Below are positions 1 through 9,281 of a DNA stretch of 44,162 nucleotides, piece by piece. Numbering within the stretch: the stretch's first letter is position 1; the number at the start of each line of letters is the position of its first letter. The stretch is from Chloroflexi bacterium OLB13 (GTDB lineage: Bacteria; Chloroflexota; Anaerolineae; Aggregatilineales; Phototrophicaceae), in NCBI GenBank assembly GCA_001567485.1, contig JZRA01000075.1, forward strand, positions 1 to 44,162. The letters run 5' to 3'. The notes under the pieces were generated by a model. That model saw only the letters and a list, made by a program, of their open reading frames with translations. It was not told the origin of the DNA and made no database searches. The position numbers were made by a program, and so were the translations under genes.

Positions 1-137
1 AGCGTTCGTTTCAGCCCTATTCAACTTATTGTTGCAGCTTAACCGTCTCTTTGAACCAGATGCCGCTCCTGATGACCGTTTGCTCAAGTTCGCACACTTC
101 GCTTTATGATCTAGCACCATTGGTTAATGAGTGTCCA

Positions 138-872
138 CTAACGCTCTCCAAAGATTGCGCGACCGACGCGGACAATCGTCGCACCCTCCTCGACCGCGAC
201 CTCGTAGTCGTCGGTCATGCCCATGCTGAGTTCGGGCAGCGCCATGCCCAAACGCTGTTCCAATGCGCCGCGCAGGCCGGCCAAGCTGCGGAACACCGGC
301 CTGACGGCTTCGGCGTCGTCGACGATGGGCGCCATCGTCATCAGCCCGCGCAGCTCTAACCCCGGCAGCGCAGCCGCTTCCCGAAGCTGTGCCACCAGTG
401 TATCCAAAACCGCCGATTCGCGCTCCCAGCCCTGCCCCTCAAAGCCGGACTTGCTGGCCTCGCCGCTGACGTTGACCTGTGCCAACCACGGCAGAGGCGT
501 TCCACCGGTAAGCGAAACCGCGCGATCGAGCTTGGCCGCCAGCGGCGTGTCGTCGATCGAGTGCACCAACCCGAACAACCGCTGTCCCTGATAGGCGACC
601 ACGTCGCGCGCCTTGCGGCTCTGGATGTGGCCGATCATATGCCATATAGGCGCAGTGCCCAGTTCCGCGTTCACCGCGACGATCTTGGCGTTGGCTTCCT
701 CGACGCGATTTTCACCGAAATGACGAACTCCCGCGGCGTAGGCCTCGATGACCTGCGCAGCGGGCTTCGTCTTGCTCACCGCGACGAGCGTCACAGCGGC
801 AGGATCGCGGCCCGCGCGTTCGCACGCGCGGATGATGGCGTTTTCGACTCGCCGTACGTTGTCTGAAATCAT
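138..872 (-). CDS. yggS: YggS/PROSC-family PLP-binding homeostasis protein
   Basis: Predicted cytosolic pyridoxal 5'-phosphate carrier of the YggS/YlmE/PROSC family, which buffers free PLP and has no known catalytic reaction. The 244-residue length is normal for the family. The N-terminus has the usual AGRDPAAVTLVAVSKTKP segment, whose Lys at about position 35 is the expected PLP Schiff-base site, followed by GVRHFGENRVEEA and WHMIGHIQSRKAR, which match the family's FGENYVQE and HFIGxLQxNK blocks. The C-terminal LSMGMTDDYEVAVEEGAT and TIVRVGRAIFG form the phosphate-binding part of the TIM barrel. The ATG start is fixed by the family N-terminus, with a G-rich GGGTGGG just upstream. It is followed on the same strand, after about 80 bp, by the region upstream of nothing recognisable at the window edge; Ada lies upstream of it. 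Confidence 0.93.
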   Translation of the reverse strand: MISDNVRRVENAIIRACERAGRDPAAVTLVAVSKTKPAAQVIEAYAAGVRHFGENRVEEANAKIVAVNAELGTAPIWHMIGHIQSRKARDVVAYQGQRLFGLVHSIDDTPLAAKLDRAVSLTGGTPLPWLAQVNVSGEASKSGFEGQGWERESAVLDTLVAQLREAAALPGLELRGLMTMAPIVDDAEAVRPVFRSLAGLRGALEQRLGMALPELSMGMTDDYEVAVEEGATIVRVGRAIFGER

Positions 873-953
873 CCCACCCGCGCTGCCTATCCGGTTTGCA
901 GCCTGACCGGAATTATGGCACTGCGTATGTGGACTGGCAAGGTGGGCCGTGGG

Positions 954-2012
954 CTAATCGCGTTCGGCCTGCAAGAGGGCGCGCTTGCGGTTGGGGCCCC
1001 ACTTGTACCCGCTGATCGAGCCGTCGCTCTTGACGATGCGATGGCACGGGATGATGATCGCCGCCTTGTTCGACGCGCACGCCGACGCGACCGCCCGCAC
1101 CGCCTTCGGCTCGCCGATGGCCTCGGCGATTTGCGCGTAGCTGCGGGTTTCGCCGCGCGGCACGGCCTGAAGCGCGCGCCACACCCGCCACTGAAACGCC
1201 GTCGCCTGCACGTCCAGCGCGACATCGAGCGCCGCGCCGTGTTCGACGTGTTCGAGGATCGCCCGCACAACCGAACCCAACCCGGCATCGGACTCATGCC
1301 GCGCGCGCGGGAACTCGGCGTGCAGCGCGTCCTGCGCCTCATGCGCGTCTTCGTACAGCCCGACCGCGCACACCCCGCGCTCGGTCGCGGCCACCAGCAT
1401 CGTCCCCAACGGTGTCGCGACCGTCGTACTGCGAATCGTCACCCCAACCCCTCCGCGTTTATAAGCCGCCGGCGCCATCCCAAGCGCGCGCGCTCCGCCT
1501 TCATACGTGCTGCTGGCCGAGACGAACCCGGCGTTCAACCCGGCATCCAGCACCGTCGCTCCACTGCGCAGGCCGGACTTGAACCGCGCGACCTTGAGCG
1601 CTTCGGCGTACTGTTTGGGCGTGACCCCCAGTACATCGCGGAACGTGCGCTGTACATGCTGCGGATCATAGGCGAACGCCGCGCCAAGCTCGGCCAGTGT
1701 GGGTTCGCCGCCGCTGTCCAGATGCCCGGCGATGAAGTCGGCCACCTGCTGCGCCAACTGCGCCTGCGGGTCGATCACGCCGGCGTCGCGCGGGTGACAG
1801 CGCTTGCAGGGGCGGAATCCGTGCTGCTCAGCCGCCGCCGGAACCGGGAAAAACGCGACGTTCTCACGGCGGGGCTGGCGCGACTTGCACGACGGACGGC
1901 AGTACACGCCCGTTGTGGCGACAGCGTAGACGAAACTGCCATCCTGCGACCGGTCACGGTTGGCGACAGCCTCCCAGCACGCCTCGGGGTCAAGTGGTAT
2001 CGTATACTCCAT
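954..2012 (-). CDS. ada: Bifunctional Ada: methylphosphotriester sensor and O6-methylguanine-DNA methyltransferase
   Basis: Ada repairs alkylated DNA by suicide transfer of methyl groups to its own cysteines and, once methylated, activates the adaptive response. I start it at the ATG at 2012 rather than an in-frame codon 24 bases upstream, because AAAGGA lies about eight bases before it and because this numbering puts the four N-terminal zinc cysteines at 38, 42, 69 and 72, the same as in E. coli Ada. GVYCRPSC carries the acceptor Cys38. The middle is an AraC-type helix-turn-helix (DPQHVQRTFRDVLGVTPKQY). The C-terminal methyltransferase has the IIIPCHRIV active site at about Cys323 and the SGYKWG hairpin. 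At 352 residues it is full length. Confidence 0.95.
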   Translation of the reverse strand: MEYTIPLDPEACWEAVANRDRSQDGSFVYAVATTGVYCRPSCKSRQPRRENVAFFPVPAAAEQHGFRPCKRCHPRDAGVIDPQAQLAQQVADFIAGHLDSGGEPTLAELGAAFAYDPQHVQRTFRDVLGVTPKQYAEALKVARFKSGLRSGATVLDAGLNAGFVSASSTYEGGARALGMAPAAYKRGGVGVTIRSTTVATPLGTMLVAATERGVCAVGLYEDAHEAQDALHAEFPRARHESDAGLGSVVRAILEHVEHGAALDVALDVQATAFQWRVWRALQAVPRGETRSYAQIAEAIGEPKAVRAVASACASNKAAIIIPCHRIVKSDGSISGYKWGPNRKRALLQAERD

Positions 2013-2097
2013 CGCACGGTTCCTTTGCCGTTTCATCGGATGTCCCCATTATCCGTCCGATCGCGGCGTCCACGCTTCCGGCAATTGGACGTGCAAT

Positions 2098-3162
2098 TCA
2101 CGCGGCCAACTGCGCCAAAGCCCAGCGCGCGTGCTCACGGATCAGCGGGTCGGCGTCATCCGCCAGCGCGCTCAACGGTGCGACGACCGCCGTGCTGCCG
2201 CTGTTTCCTGCCGCGATACACGCGTTGCGCACCATGCGCGCGCGGCCGATTCGCTTCACCGGCGAGCCAGCGAACCGGCGCAGGAATTCCGCATCGTCCA
2301 GCGTCAACAGATCGACCAGCAGCGGCGCGGCGCGGTCGTGTGAATCCGGCGCGAACGCGGAAACATGCGTGATCGGCGCGAATCGCTGCCACGGGCACAC
2401 CTCTTGACACACGTCGCAGCCGAAGATCCAGTTTCCCATCTTGCCGCGCAGTTCAACCGGGATTTCGCCCTTGTGCTCAATCGTAAGGTAGCTGATGCAC
2501 AAGCGCGCATCGAGCACATACGGCTTGGGGAACGCCGAGGTCGGGCAGGCCGTGAGACAGCGCGTACACGAACCGCACCCCGCCGCCGACGCCGCCATCG
2601 GCTCGTCGTAGTGATCCGCCTCGGCATCGGTCACGATCTCCCCGAGGAAGAACATGCTGCCCCGCCGTGGATGGATCAGCAGCGTGTTCTTGCCGATGAA
2701 TCCGAAACCCGCCTGCTGTCCGTGGCTGCGTTCGAGGATCGCACCGGTGTCGACGTACCACTTGGTCGCGGGCGTCCCGCCGAACGCGCCCTGCTCCAGT
2801 TCAGCGGCGAACTGTTTGAGCGCCGCGCCCATGATATCGTGATAATCCTGCCCCCACGCATAAGCCGCGATCCGGCCGCGCAGCGGGTCACGAAGCACGT
2901 CCTGCGGCGGGCCGGCCGTCGTGTAATCCAGCCCGACGACGATCAGTGTGGACGCGCCGGGCACGATCACGTTCAGGTCACGGCGACGCGCGACGCGGTC
3001 AGGACGCGCCATGTAGCCCATCGTCCCGTGCATTCCAGCGTCGATCCATGCCAGATAGCCGTCCAGTGTCGGTGAGGGCGCTGCCGGCACAACACCGCAG
3101 AATGAAAACCCCAAGGCCCCGGCGCGCCGCTTGATGTCATCCGCCCGCAGCATCGCCGTCAC
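2098..3162 (-). CDS. queG: Epoxyqueuosine reductase QueG
   Basis: QueG catalyses the last step of queuosine synthesis, reducing epoxyqueuosine to queuosine in the wobble position of GUN-anticodon tRNAs, using cobalamin and two 4Fe-4S clusters. The 354-residue protein shows the two cluster motifs CGSCTRCLTACPTSAF and CDVCQEVCPW in the right order and spacing, and a C-terminal HEAT-like segment (PLSALADDADPLIREHARWA) as in the long QueG form. The start is taken as the GTG whose GTGA overlaps the stop of the upstream ParB-like gene; an ATG nine bases further in is an alternative. No other queuosine gene is in the window, so precursor synthesis or salvage must be encoded elsewhere. Confidence 0.95.
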   Translation of the reverse strand: MTAMLRADDIKRRAGALGFSFCGVVPAAPSPTLDGYLAWIDAGMHGTMGYMARPDRVARRRDLNVIVPGASTLIVVGLDYTTAGPPQDVLRDPLRGRIAAYAWGQDYHDIMGAALKQFAAELEQGAFGGTPATKWYVDTGAILERSHGQQAGFGFIGKNTLLIHPRRGSMFFLGEIVTDAEADHYDEPMAASAAGCGSCTRCLTACPTSAFPKPYVLDARLCISYLTIEHKGEIPVELRGKMGNWIFGCDVCQEVCPWQRFAPITHVSAFAPDSHDRAAPLLVDLLTLDDAEFLRRFAGSPVKRIGRARMVRNACIAAGNSGSTAVVAPLSALADDADPLIREHARWALAQLAA

Positions 3163-4139
3163 GAATCGGAACCCGGCTCGCTGCTGGCCGCGTCGGCGAT
3201 CACGTTGGCGGCGAAGCGCAGAGTCTCCACCTCCGGATCGTTTTCCGCCAAGAAGTTATCCGGCACGTTCAGGCCGCGCTCGCGCAGGAAGTCGATCACG
3301 TTATCGCGGGTGGGCGCTGTCGGGACGTCCTCGAACTGTTCGCGCAGATCAGCGAGATTGCGCACCATCCACAAGAACAGGTCGGCCTCGGTGCGGTCGG
3401 GATATTCGTCCATGATGTGATACTTGCGCATCACGGTGACGACCGGCCGATAGACGTTGTCGTACCAGTCGGCCGCGGCTGTTTCAAGGCTCACCGGCGT
3501 CCCGCGCACGCGACCGAGGAAGCCGCGATGGATCTCGATCAGCCCCAACAGGTCGGGATAGCGCGACGCATCGCTCAAGCGCAGCGACTGATGATGGATG
3601 CGCGTGGTTGCCAAGCCGGTCTCGTCCCGAAACGCGGAATACGCAGCGATGTCGTCGATATCGCGGTCGGTCATGTCGGCGTGAAACGGCACCGGCGTCG
3701 AAAGCTCGGTTACATGCGCCTGAATCGTCTTTGCGCCGAGTTCCCTAGCGACCGACACCCGGTGGTTGCCGTCGCGAACGAAGTACACATCACCGACCTG
3801 ATACACCTCAATCGGCGGAAGGCCGCGCTGTCCGCTCGCCATCGCATAGACCCGGCTCCAGCGATCCTGATCGACACTCCTGCGCGGCAGAAACGACCGG
3901 TTGAAGTCGCGGTAACGCCCAACACTCCCCTTGATGTGATCGAGCGGGATGTCGTGCAGCCCCCGGTAACTCTCCTCGCGCAGGTGCAGCTTGGCGCGGA
4001 TCTCATCAAAGCTCAGAAGTTCAGCGGATTTCCCGCGGAGCAGGTGGAAGATGTCATGCCAGAACGCACGACTGCGCGCGTTGTGATATTTGTTGATACC
4101 GTCAACCAGATACAGTTGAAAGCTCTGATCTTCGGACAT
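3159..4139 (-). CDS. ParB/sulfiredoxin-like domain protein of unknown role
   Basis: The middle of this 326-residue protein contains a ParB/Srx-like fold signature: PPIEVYQVGDVYFVRDGNH, then RVSVARELG and AKTIQAHVTEL at about residues 105 to 145. Members of this superfamily bind nucleotides, and some act as DNA-binding regulators. The C-terminal half has a block, AAADWYDNVYRPVV followed by PDRTEADLFLWMVRNL, which I recognise only as a recurrent feature of hypothetical ParB-like proteins. No helix-turn-helix of canonical ParB is evident, so chromosome partitioning is not supported. AGGAGA stands about six bases before the ATG. It is translationally coupled to queG by a 4-bp overlap and divergent from clpC. 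Confidence 0.7.
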   Translation of the reverse strand: MSEDQSFQLYLVDGINKYHNARSRAFWHDIFHLLRGKSAELLSFDEIRAKLHLREESYRGLHDIPLDHIKGSVGRYRDFNRSFLPRRSVDQDRWSRVYAMASGQRGLPPIEVYQVGDVYFVRDGNHRVSVARELGAKTIQAHVTELSTPVPFHADMTDRDIDDIAAYSAFRDETGLATTRIHHQSLRLSDASRYPDLLGLIEIHRGFLGRVRGTPVSLETAAADWYDNVYRPVVTVMRKYHIMDEYPDRTEADLFLWMVRNLADLREQFEDVPTAPTRDNVIDFLRERGLNVPDNFLAENDPEVETLRFAANVIADAASSEPGSDS

Positions 4140-4297
4140 TCAGTCTCCTAAAGGCTAGAGACATCACTTAGAAGTGTATGCCGCATGCAGGACGCGGGCA
4201 ATAGGCATTCGCCGGCCGATCACCACCGGCTGCTCCGGCGATATCCCACGATTCTCAACCGGCTGCCAGTCGGACAGCACGATCAGGGCGAGGCTGG

Positions 4298-4303
4298 TAT
4301 AAT
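4298..4303 (+). promoter_or_regulatory. Probable -10 element of the clpC promoter
   Basis: A perfect TATAAT lies in the 199-bp divergent gap between the ParB-like gene and clpC, about 35 bases before the clpC start. I see no convincing -35 box at the usual distance; GGACA around 4272-4276 is too far away. Confidence 0.5.
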
Positions 4304-4338
4304 CTACGCAGTCGCCGTGAGCCGGGGGGAAGTGCTGT

Positions 4339-6809
4339 TTGGACGAAATGCCGGATTTCCCAGAGATTGAGTTGAAAGAACGCTGCCGCGAGTACTTGGC
4401 CGATGCCGCCAACGAAGCGAATCGTATGGCGCACGACTATATCGGGGTCGAGCATGTGTTTATCGCCATGACTCGTGGAGACACCAGCCTAGCGAGCAGT
4501 CATCTCATCAAGGCAAATCTCTCCCCGCGCGAGGTGCGCAACGCGATCAAGAGCGAAGTGCGCACCGGCGATGGGCCGACGGTCGGTGAACATAAGCTGA
4601 CGCCGCGCCTCAAGATGGTTCTGTCCATCGCGGTGATGCATGCCGAGCAGGCCGCCAAGTTCCACCCTTCCGATTATCACATGCTCACCGCGATCTTGCA
4701 GGAAGGCGAGAGCGTCGTCGTCCGCAAGCTGATCGAGATGGGCGTTGACGTGAACGCGATGCTGGCCGATCTCGTCGCCAACCCTGAGGAAGGCGACGAC
4801 GAAGGCGGTGACGCCGGGACGATCCGCAGCCTGCTGCGCCGGTTCGGCCAAAGCGACGACGGTTACGATCCGTTCGACGGTCCCGACGACCTGTTCGGCG
4901 ACGAAGATGTCGAAGAGTTGTTGGCCTCTGCATCGGCCAGCATCCGGTCAACTCCGACCCCGCTGCTTGACAAGTACGGCCGTGACCTGATCGCGCAGGC
5001 CCGCGCCGGCAAGATCGGCCCGGCGGTCGCGCGCGAGGCCGAAATCCGCGCGATCGCGCGCACGCTCAGCCGCAGCAAGAAGAATAACCCGCTGCTGGTC
5101 GGCGATGCCGGCGTCGGCAAGACGGCCGTTGTCGAAGGACTCGCTTACGCGATCCAGTCGGGCAGCGCACCGGCTTCGCTGCTGGACTGGCGCATCGTAC
5201 AGATCGAGATCGGCGCGCTGGTGGCCGGTACGAGCCTGCGCGGTCAGTTCGAGGAACGCCTGCTCGGAATCCTCGAAGAGGCCAACAACAGTGGCAACGT
5301 GATCCTGTTTATCGACGAGATTCATACGATCGTCGGCGCTGGCGAGACCGTCGACAGCAACCTCGACGCCGCCAACATCCTCAAGCCCGCGCTGGCTCGT
5401 GGCGAGCTGGTGTGCATCGGCGCGACGACTCATGAGGAGTACCGCCGCGCCATCGCCCGCGACCCGGCGCTTGAACGCCGCTTCCGCGTGATCGACATCG
5501 CAGAGCCGAGCATCGAGGACAGCATTCAGGTGTTGGTCGGCCAGCAGGCCCGCCTCGAAACGCATCACGGCGTGGTGATCCTCCCTGAAGCCATCGACGC
5601 CGCGGTCACGATGTCCGTGCGCTACCTCACCGACCGGCGGCTGCCCGACAAGGCGCTCGACCTGCTGGACGAGGCCTGCACGCGCGTCATCATCCGCACC
5701 CGCGACCCCGAGCTTGAGAGCAGCACGGTCAACGAGGTTCACGCCGACGATGTCGCCCACGTCCTCAGCGAGTGGACGGGCATCCCGCTGACCGAACTCA
5801 CGCGGGACGAACGGCTGCGCCTCGCCCATCTCGAAGACGAGCTGCTGGAGCGCGTGATCGGCCAAGACAAGGCGGTGATCACCGTCGCCGACGCGATCAA
5901 GACCGCGCGCGCTGGCCTGAGTAACCCCAATCGACCCATCGGGGTATTCCTGTTCCTCGGCCCGTCTGGCGTCGGCAAAACCGAACTTGCGCGCGCGCTG
6001 GCGCTGGCGTTGTTCGGCAGCGAAGAGGCGATGCTGCGCCTCGACATGTCCGAGTTCCACGACGCGCACACGGCCGCGCGGCTGATCGGCTCGCCCCCCG
6101 CTATAAAGACGCCAATCGGGGCGGACAGCTCACCGAAGGGCTGCGCCGGCGTCCGTTCTCGGTTGTGCTGCTGGACGAGATCGAGAAGGCCGCGCCGGAG
6201 GTCTTCGACCTGTTCTTGCAGGTATTCGACGAAGGGCGCTTGTCCGACGCACACGGCCGGCGTATCGACTGCCGCCACTCCGTGTTCATCATGACCAGCA
6301 ATATCGGGACGCTCGAAGGCGCGCGCAGTGACCTCGGCTTCCGGTCGGGCGATCCGCAGCTCACGCGGGACTTTCGCACGTATCTGAGCAAGCACTTCCG
6401 GCCGGAGTTCATCAACCGGCTTGACGAGATCATCACGTTCAGCGCGCTCAGCCGCGACACGCTGCGCCGCATCCTCGACAAGCACCTGCACGACGTTCAC
6501 GCCCGCATCAACCAGCAGAAGCTGTCGCTCGTGCTCACCGACGAGGCGAAAGAAGCGATACTCGACGCAGGGTATGATCCAGCGAACGGCGCACGTCCGC
6601 TGCAGCGCGCGATCGAGCGCATGATCACGCGCCCGTTGAGCAACTTCATCCTCGTCAACACGCTGGAGCCGGGGACGACGATTGTCGGGGAACCTGATGC
6701 GGACAACCCGCATCGGATCCGGTTTAGCGTCTCGCAGCCCGTCGACCCGACCGAGGACGAATCGCTCAAGGATGATGCTTCGGCGCCCGGCGGCTCCGGC
6801 GGAAGCTAG
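4339..6809 (+). CDS. clpC: ClpC/ClpA-type AAA+ unfoldase, interrupted by one frameshift
   Basis: Hsp100 ATPase that unfolds proteins for ClpP or remodels aggregates. The N-domain ([19 protein letters not shown]) is followed by AAA+ module one with Walker A GDAGVGKT at about residue 255 and Walker [15 protein letters not shown], then module two with Walker A GPSGVGKT at about residue 541. After LIGSPP (about residue 587) the frame is lost in the C6 run at 6094-6099. The rest ([43 protein letters not shown]) continues in another frame to 6809. Restoring one base, most simply a G giving SPPGYK, yields about 823 residues, a normal ClpC length. The start is a TTG behind GGGGGGAAG; an ATG nine bases downstream is an alternative. 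It converges on the next gene with a 3-bp gap. Confidence 0.88.
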
Positions 6810-6812
6810 GCG

Positions 6813-9245
6813 TCACTCGCTGGGCAGGTCGAGTTCGAGGCCCTGCGACTGGACAAACGCTTCCAGTCCTTCCACGCCTAACGCTGGCACGCGGAACACG
6901 CGGTACTGCTCGTCGTTCAGCCACGGCGTGTCTTGGCGCGTGTCGACGATCCGGTCGTGTCCTTCAGGGAACCAGCGTTCGAGCAGCATCTTCGTGCCGG
7001 TGTCCTCCACCGCGTACATGAACATCAGGTCGCGGGTGGGGTCGAGCTTGAACTTGCCTTCGCGCAGCGCCGCGTCCCGGATGCGGGTCGGCACGTCGCG
7101 CGGCGGGATATCGCCGTTCGGGAACTCGCCGGGAACGAGGCCCGCATCCATCGCTACACCGCGATAATCGAAGAAGTTGGCGGCGGCGAGGATAAACGCG
7201 TTCCCCCACGCGCCGTCGCTCTCCGCGAATCCGCGCAGGAAGTGCCCGGCCTCGCGCTGGGGCGACCACGAGTTCTGGTAGAAGTCGTTGTACGGCCCGA
7301 ACAACACGGTATTGGCCCAGCTCAAGCCGTTGAGCGCAAACAGGCCGATCACCACGACTGACAGCACGTTGGCGGATCCACGCGGCACGACCCGCCGCAG
7401 CGCGCTCGTGAGCGCGACCGCGCCGAACGCGGCGAACAGGTACGCGGTCGGCATCGCTCCACTGGCGCGTGTACTGCTCGGATTCTCGACCGGATTCGAG
7501 ACCGCCACCGCCGAGGGCACCAGCATCAGAAGCAGCACGAGGATCAGAAACGCCGATGCGTATTCCTTCGACCGGATCGTCCACATAGCGAACGCCCCGA
7601 CGCCGACGAGGAACAGCGCGCCGGTCAGCGGGTCGAAGGCGGGATAATTCGGCGCGTTGTGGAACCACGCCACGTCGCCGCGATAGGTGAACATGCCCAT
7701 CGCGCGGACGAAATTGTCGCCTAACTGCGGCAGGTTTCCGACCAGCGCCGACGCGCGCTCGCCAATCGTGGCGCGGCGGTTGACGATGGTGCCGTCGTCC
7801 AGCGTCTCGGTGATGATCTCGTCGCCCAACAACCGTCCGGACGCGCGCCGCCAGAACTCCTCAGGATGTTCGTTGGAGTACCGGAACAGCGGGATGAAGA
7901 ACGCGAACGACACGAACGCGATCACGATCAGGTTGAACGCCACTGCCCGCCGTTCGGCCCAACTGCGCGCGATCACCACCACGGTGAACGCCGCCGCGAA
8001 CACCGCGACCACCGGCAGCATGCGCAGCGCCTGATACGCGTACAGGCCGATGCCGAGTGTCAGCCCGGCCAACACCGCGTCCTCGCGCCGATTGAAGCGC
8101 ATCAGCCGGATCATAACCATGAGGAACACGGCCGTCACCATCGGGGTCAGGATGATGCGCAAGCTGACGCGCGTCACGGCGAGGTGCCAATACCCGACCG
8201 CGACGAACAACGCCGCCGCAAGCCCCAGCAGCGTGCCGAGCCGTTCGTCCTTCGCCCCGATCACAACCCGTCCCAGCAGGAAGAAAAGCGGAATGCTCAA
8301 CAGGCTTTCAAGCGCGCTGGCGATCTTGAGATGCGCAAACCCCAGCGTCTGCCCGCTGATCGAGCCGAGCAGCGCGACGACGTACATCTGAATCGGTTCA
8401 CGCCCGCCGTTGTTGGCGAAGAACACGTCGCGGCTGCCCTCCAGCACGCGCTGTGAATCGAGCAGTTTCTCAACGTGGTCGCTGGTCATCTCGGCGGGCA
8501 GCACGCTCAAGCCGTTGAACCGCGCGTAAACGCCGACGAGGACGATGATCGCCAGCAGCAGCGCAACCCACGGCTCGCGGCGCGGGAAATCGCGCACCGC
8601 CGCAAACCCACGGCGCAGCGCACCTAACGGCCGCGCATCGGGCGGCGTGAAGGCCCACGCTGCCGCTGCAATCGCCAATATCCAGCACAGCGCGCCGAAT
8701 GTCGTGAACTGATTGTCGGGGTTGAGGAGATACGCGCCGAACATCAGCGGCAGCGACACGAGCAGCGGCGCGATGCGAACACCGGTCGCGGAACTGATCG
8801 GCATGACCGCATCGGCCCCCTCGGACGGCGGCTGGCCGACGCGCATCGCCGCCGCGCCGAACGCGATCGCGGCGATCCACCACAGCAGCGCCGCCGCGGC
8901 CGGGATATCGCGCAGCAAGCCGAGCCGGAACGAGTCGTTGGGCTGATACACGGTCAACGTCCCGATAAACGCGAGGATGACCGCCGCGATCAGCATCCCG
9001 GCCCGGATGAGGTCGAGCCGTGCCGACGGGCTGAGGACAGCCTCACCCGCTTCCTGACGCGGGGTGCGCACCGCCATCCGCCGCGCGCGCGGTTCAGCGA
9101 CACGCGCCTCGGGGTTGGCGACCGCGGCGAGATTGCGCGCCGTTGCGCGTGGACGCCGAATCAAGTCACCCAGCGCCTCCGACAGAGTCAAGTCCTCGAA
9201 GTCGCGTTCGGGCTGCTGTGGGGTGTTGGGTTCGGGCTGACTCAT
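6813..9245 (-). CDS. GT-C (GT39/PMT-like) polytopic membrane glycosyltransferase
   Basis: Predicted lipid-phosphate-sugar-dependent glycosyltransferase of the PMT/ArnT superfamily, acting on the outer face of the membrane. The 810 residues start with an about 75-residue charged cytosolic tail, then roughly a dozen hydrophobic segments. The first large extracytoplasmic loop (about 215-265) has LPAEMTSDHVEKLLDSQRV and the charged FFANNGGREPIQM, the place where GT-C enzymes carry their catalytic acidic residues. A C-terminal extracellular region of about 200 residues follows the last membrane segment. GAAGGA precedes the ATG. It lies downstream of a methyltransferase and a GT4 enzyme on the same strand, which suggests surface glycan or glycoprotein assembly. 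The sugar and acceptor cannot be told from sequence. Confidence 0.75.
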   Translation of the reverse strand: MSQPEPNTPQQPERDFEDLTLSEALGDLIRRPRATARNLAAVANPEARVAEPRARRMAVRTPRQEAGEAVLSPSARLDLIRAGMLIAAVILAFIGTLTVYQPNDSFRLGLLRDIPAAAALLWWIAAIAFGAAAMRVGQPPSEGADAVMPISSATGVRIAPLLVSLPLMFGAYLLNPDNQFTTFGALCWILAIAAAAWAFTPPDARPLGALRRGFAAVRDFPRREPWVALLLAIIVLVGVYARFNGLSVLPAEMTSDHVEKLLDSQRVLEGSRDVFFANNGGREPIQMYVVALLGSISGQTLGFAHLKIASALESLLSIPLFFLLGRVVIGAKDERLGTLLGLAAALFVAVGYWHLAVTRVSLRIILTPMVTAVFLMVMIRLMRFNRREDAVLAGLTLGIGLYAYQALRMLPVVAVFAAAFTVVVIARSWAERRAVAFNLIVIAFVSFAFFIPLFRYSNEHPEEFWRRASGRLLGDEIITETLDDGTIVNRRATIGERASALVGNLPQLGDNFVRAMGMFTYRGDVAWFHNAPNYPAFDPLTGALFLVGVGAFAMWTIRSKEYASAFLILVLLLMLVPSAVAVSNPVENPSSTRASGAMPTAYLFAAFGAVALTSALRRVVPRGSANVLSVVVIGLFALNGLSWANTVLFGPYNDFYQNSWSPQREAGHFLRGFAESDGAWGNAFILAAANFFDYRGVAMDAGLVPGEFPNGDIPPRDVPTRIRDAALREGKFKLDPTRDLMFMYAVEDTGTKMLLERWFPEGHDRIVDTRQDTPWLNDEQYRVFRVPALGVEGLEAFVQSQGLELDLPSE

Positions 9246-9281
9246 CGTGCATCCTTCAGCGAATTCGCAGCCGCACAGCCT

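Noticed and set aside
1..137. A gene at the left window edge
   Set aside because: A short plus-strand frame starting at 51 runs into the yggS antisense strand and has no motif. I see nothing supportable in these 137 bases.
915..2372. Long plus-strand open frame of 485 codons
   Set aside because: Antisense to ada and the end of queG; Arg/His-rich, low-complexity translation without any motif, typical of a GC-rich shadow frame.
4948..6069. Minus-strand open frame of 373 codons inside clpC
   Set aside because: Opposite to strongly conserved AAA+ motifs; its translation has no family features.
6094..6101. Programmed -1 frameshifting in clpC
   Set aside because: The C run is not a standard X-XXY-YYZ heptamer in the right phase, no downstream stem is obvious, and the shifted product would lack the conserved PPGY Gly. 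Four other indels in the window favour base errors.
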